Source of the DNA: Mycobacterium simiae
GTDB taxonomy: Bacteria > Actinomycetota > Actinomycetes > Mycobacteriales > Mycobacteriaceae
NCBI RefSeq assembly: GCF_010727605.1
Contig: NZ_AP022568.1
Coordinates: 5,456,001-5,520,000, forward strand
DNA: 64,000 nucleotides
Direction: 5' to 3'
The notes under the pieces were generated by a model. It was not told the DNA's origin. It made no database searches and worked only from the letters and a program-made list of their open reading frames with translations. Shown one piece after another: positions 62,948 through 64,000 of this stretch. Position 1 is the stretch's first letter. Every line of letters begins with the position of its first letter. The position numbers and the translations under genes are program-made.

Positions 62948-64000
62948 ATGAGTGGCCCGGACTCCACGGATTCGAAGACTGGCACCGCACAGATCGGCGT
63001 CACCGGCCTGGCCGTCATGGGATCGAACATCGCCCGCAATTTCGCGCATCACGGTTACACCGTCGCGCTGCACAACCGGTCCGTCGCCAAGACCGATGCG
63101 CTGCTGCGAGACCACGGTGACGAGGGCAAGTTCGTGCGGTCGGAGACCATCGCGGAATTCCTGGACGCGCTGGAGAAGCCGCGCCGGGTGCTGATCATGG
63201 TGAAGGCGGGCGACCCCACCGACGCCGTCATCAACGAGCTCGCCGACGCCATGGAAGAAGGCGACATCATCATTGACGGCGGCAACGCCCTCTACACCGA
63301 CACCATCCGCCGCGAGAAGGCGATGCGGGAGCGGGGCCTGCACTTCGTGGGTGCCGGCATCTCCGGGGGCGAGGAGGGTGCGCTGAACGGGCCGTCGATC
63401 ATGCCCGGCGGTCCGGCTGAGTCCTACACGTCGTTGGGCCCGCTGCTCGAAGAGATCTCCGCGCACGTCGACGGCGTGCCGTGCTGCACCCACATCGGGC
63501 CCGACGGCTCCGGCCACTTCGTGAAGATGGTGCACAACGGCATCGAATACTCCGACATGCAGCTGATCGGAGAGGCCTACCAGCTGCTGCGCGACGGCCT
63601 CGGCAAGACCGCTGGGGAAATCGCGGACGTCTTCGCCGAATGGAACAAGGGCGACCTGGACAGTTATCTGATCGAAATCACCGCCGAGGTGCTCCGGCAG
63701 ACCGACGCCAAGACCGGCAAACCGTTGGTGGACGTCATCTTGGACGAAGCCGAGCAGAAGGGCACCGGCCGCTGGACGGTGAAGTCGGCGCTGGACCTGG
63801 GCGTGCCGGTCACCGGCATCGCCGAGGCCGTGTTCGCTCGGGCGCTGTCGGGTTCGGTGACCCAGCGCAAGGCCACCACCGGGCTTGCCTCCGGCGACCT
63901 GGGTGCGCGGCCCACGGACGCGACGCAATTCGTCGAGGACGTCCGGCAAGCGCTGTACGCGTCCAAGATCATTGCCTACGCCCAGGGCTTCAACCAGATC
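62948..64000 (+). CDS. gnd1: 6-phosphogluconate dehydrogenase, decarboxylating (3' end outside window)
   Basis: First 351 codons of an NADP-dependent pentose-phosphate-pathway enzyme that makes ribulose-5-P and CO2. The Rossmann motif GVTGLAVMGSNIARN is at the start, MVKAGDPTDAVI and DGGNALYTDT bind cofactor and substrate, and the catalytic GAGISGGEEGA and HFVKMVHNGIEY with Lys and Asn are present. The ATG at 62948 with AGAGG upstream is preferred to the in-frame ATG at 62933. The frame is open to the window end. Confidence 0.97.
   Translation, partial: MSGPDSTDSKTGTAQIGVTGLAVMGSNIARNFAHHGYTVALHNRSVAKTDALLRDHGDEGKFVRSETIAEFLDALEKPRRVLIMVKAGDPTDAVINELADAMEEGDIIIDGGNALYTDTIRREKAMRERGLHFVGAGISGGEEGALNGPSIMPGGPAESYTSLGPLLEEISAHVDGVPCCTHIGPDGSGHFVKMVHNGIEYSDMQLIGEAYQLLRDGLGKTAGEIADVFAEWNKGDLDSYLIEITAEVLRQTDAKTGKPLVDVILDEAEQKGTGRWTVKSALDLGVPVTGIAEAVFARALSGSVTQRKATTGLASGDLGARPTDATQFVEDVRQALYASKIIAYAQGFNQI

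Overview
This window is chromosomal DNA of a non-tuberculous Mycobacterium. The diagnostic content is an Apa (45 kDa alanine/proline-rich antigen) gene, two PPE-family genes, a type VII-like substrate and deazaflavin-type nitroreductase genes. The backbone also runs colinear, in inverted order, with the M. tuberculosis H37Rv block Rv1844c to Rv1869c as I remember it. The order here is Rv1869c-, 1868-, 1867- and 1866-like genes, Rv1865c-like SDR, Rv1863c-like CPBP protease, adhA, Rv1861, apa, modC, modB, modA, Rv1856c, ndh, ureD, ureG, (insertion), ureF, ureC, ureB, ureA, thioesterase, blaI, the M56 peptidase and gnd1. Orthology statements come from memory of that gene order plus the translated sequences; no database was searched.

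Layout. 1-4.9 kb: the 3' part of lon, a small secreted protein, an F420/Ddn-type protein, a TfoX-N protein, a HhH-GPD glycosylase and a DUF72 protein. 4.9-12.4 kb: ferredoxin-reductase-type flavoprotein, then a leftward cluster of an epimerase fusion, a thiolase-like protein and a double CaiB/BaiF CoA-transferase. 12.75-28.32 kb: ACCESSORY ISLAND 1, which splits a GNAT acetyltransferase gene. Its C-terminal half lies at 12385-12753 and its N-terminal half at 28324-28470, both on the minus strand. The island carries an IS256-type transposase remnant, one giant gene of about 4570 codons and a tandem Phd/VapB-like antitoxin gene. 28.5-41.9 kb: SDR, phosphoketolase, CPBP protease, alcohol dehydrogenase, GlsB/YmgE-like protein, apa, modCBA, SDR, ndh, ureD and ureG. 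41.9-57.6 kb: ACCESSORY ISLAND 2, which splits the urease operon between ureG and ureF. 57.7-64 kb: ureF, ureC, ureB, ureA, a thioesterase, an iron-regulated small RNA locus (MrsI-like), blaI, an M56 peptidase and the start of gnd1.

The giant protein (13628-27349, minus) is the most unusual object. It has, in order, a WXG100-like/CpnT-type N-terminal export domain, a long disordered linker, an OTU-like cysteine protease domain, an Arg/Asp/His-rich stretch and about 25 tandem 42-residue repeats of the LAMVANGLSKLD type. These repeats recall the SKWP/XopAD repeats of plant-pathogen effectors. After them come a region with a DFDGD motif like that of double-psi beta-barrel RNA polymerases, a degenerate RelA/SpoT-like domain and a separate C-terminal domain. 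It looks like an exported multi-domain effector or polymorphic toxin.

Island 2 reads as a guanidine/guanidino-compound nitrogen pathway placed inside the urease operon. A guanidine-I (ykkC) riboswitch precedes a creatininase-family hydrolase and a glutamine-synthetase-like enzyme. An agmatinase-family protein that resembles the nickel guanidine hydrolases lies next to ureF. A 2-oxoglutarate/Fe(II) oxygenase, an APC permease, a nitrilase, an M24 hydrolase, LacI and TetR regulators and two tandem PPE genes complete the set. The inferred flow is: guanidino compound -> guanidine -> urea + ammonia -> (urease) ammonia -> glutamyl products.
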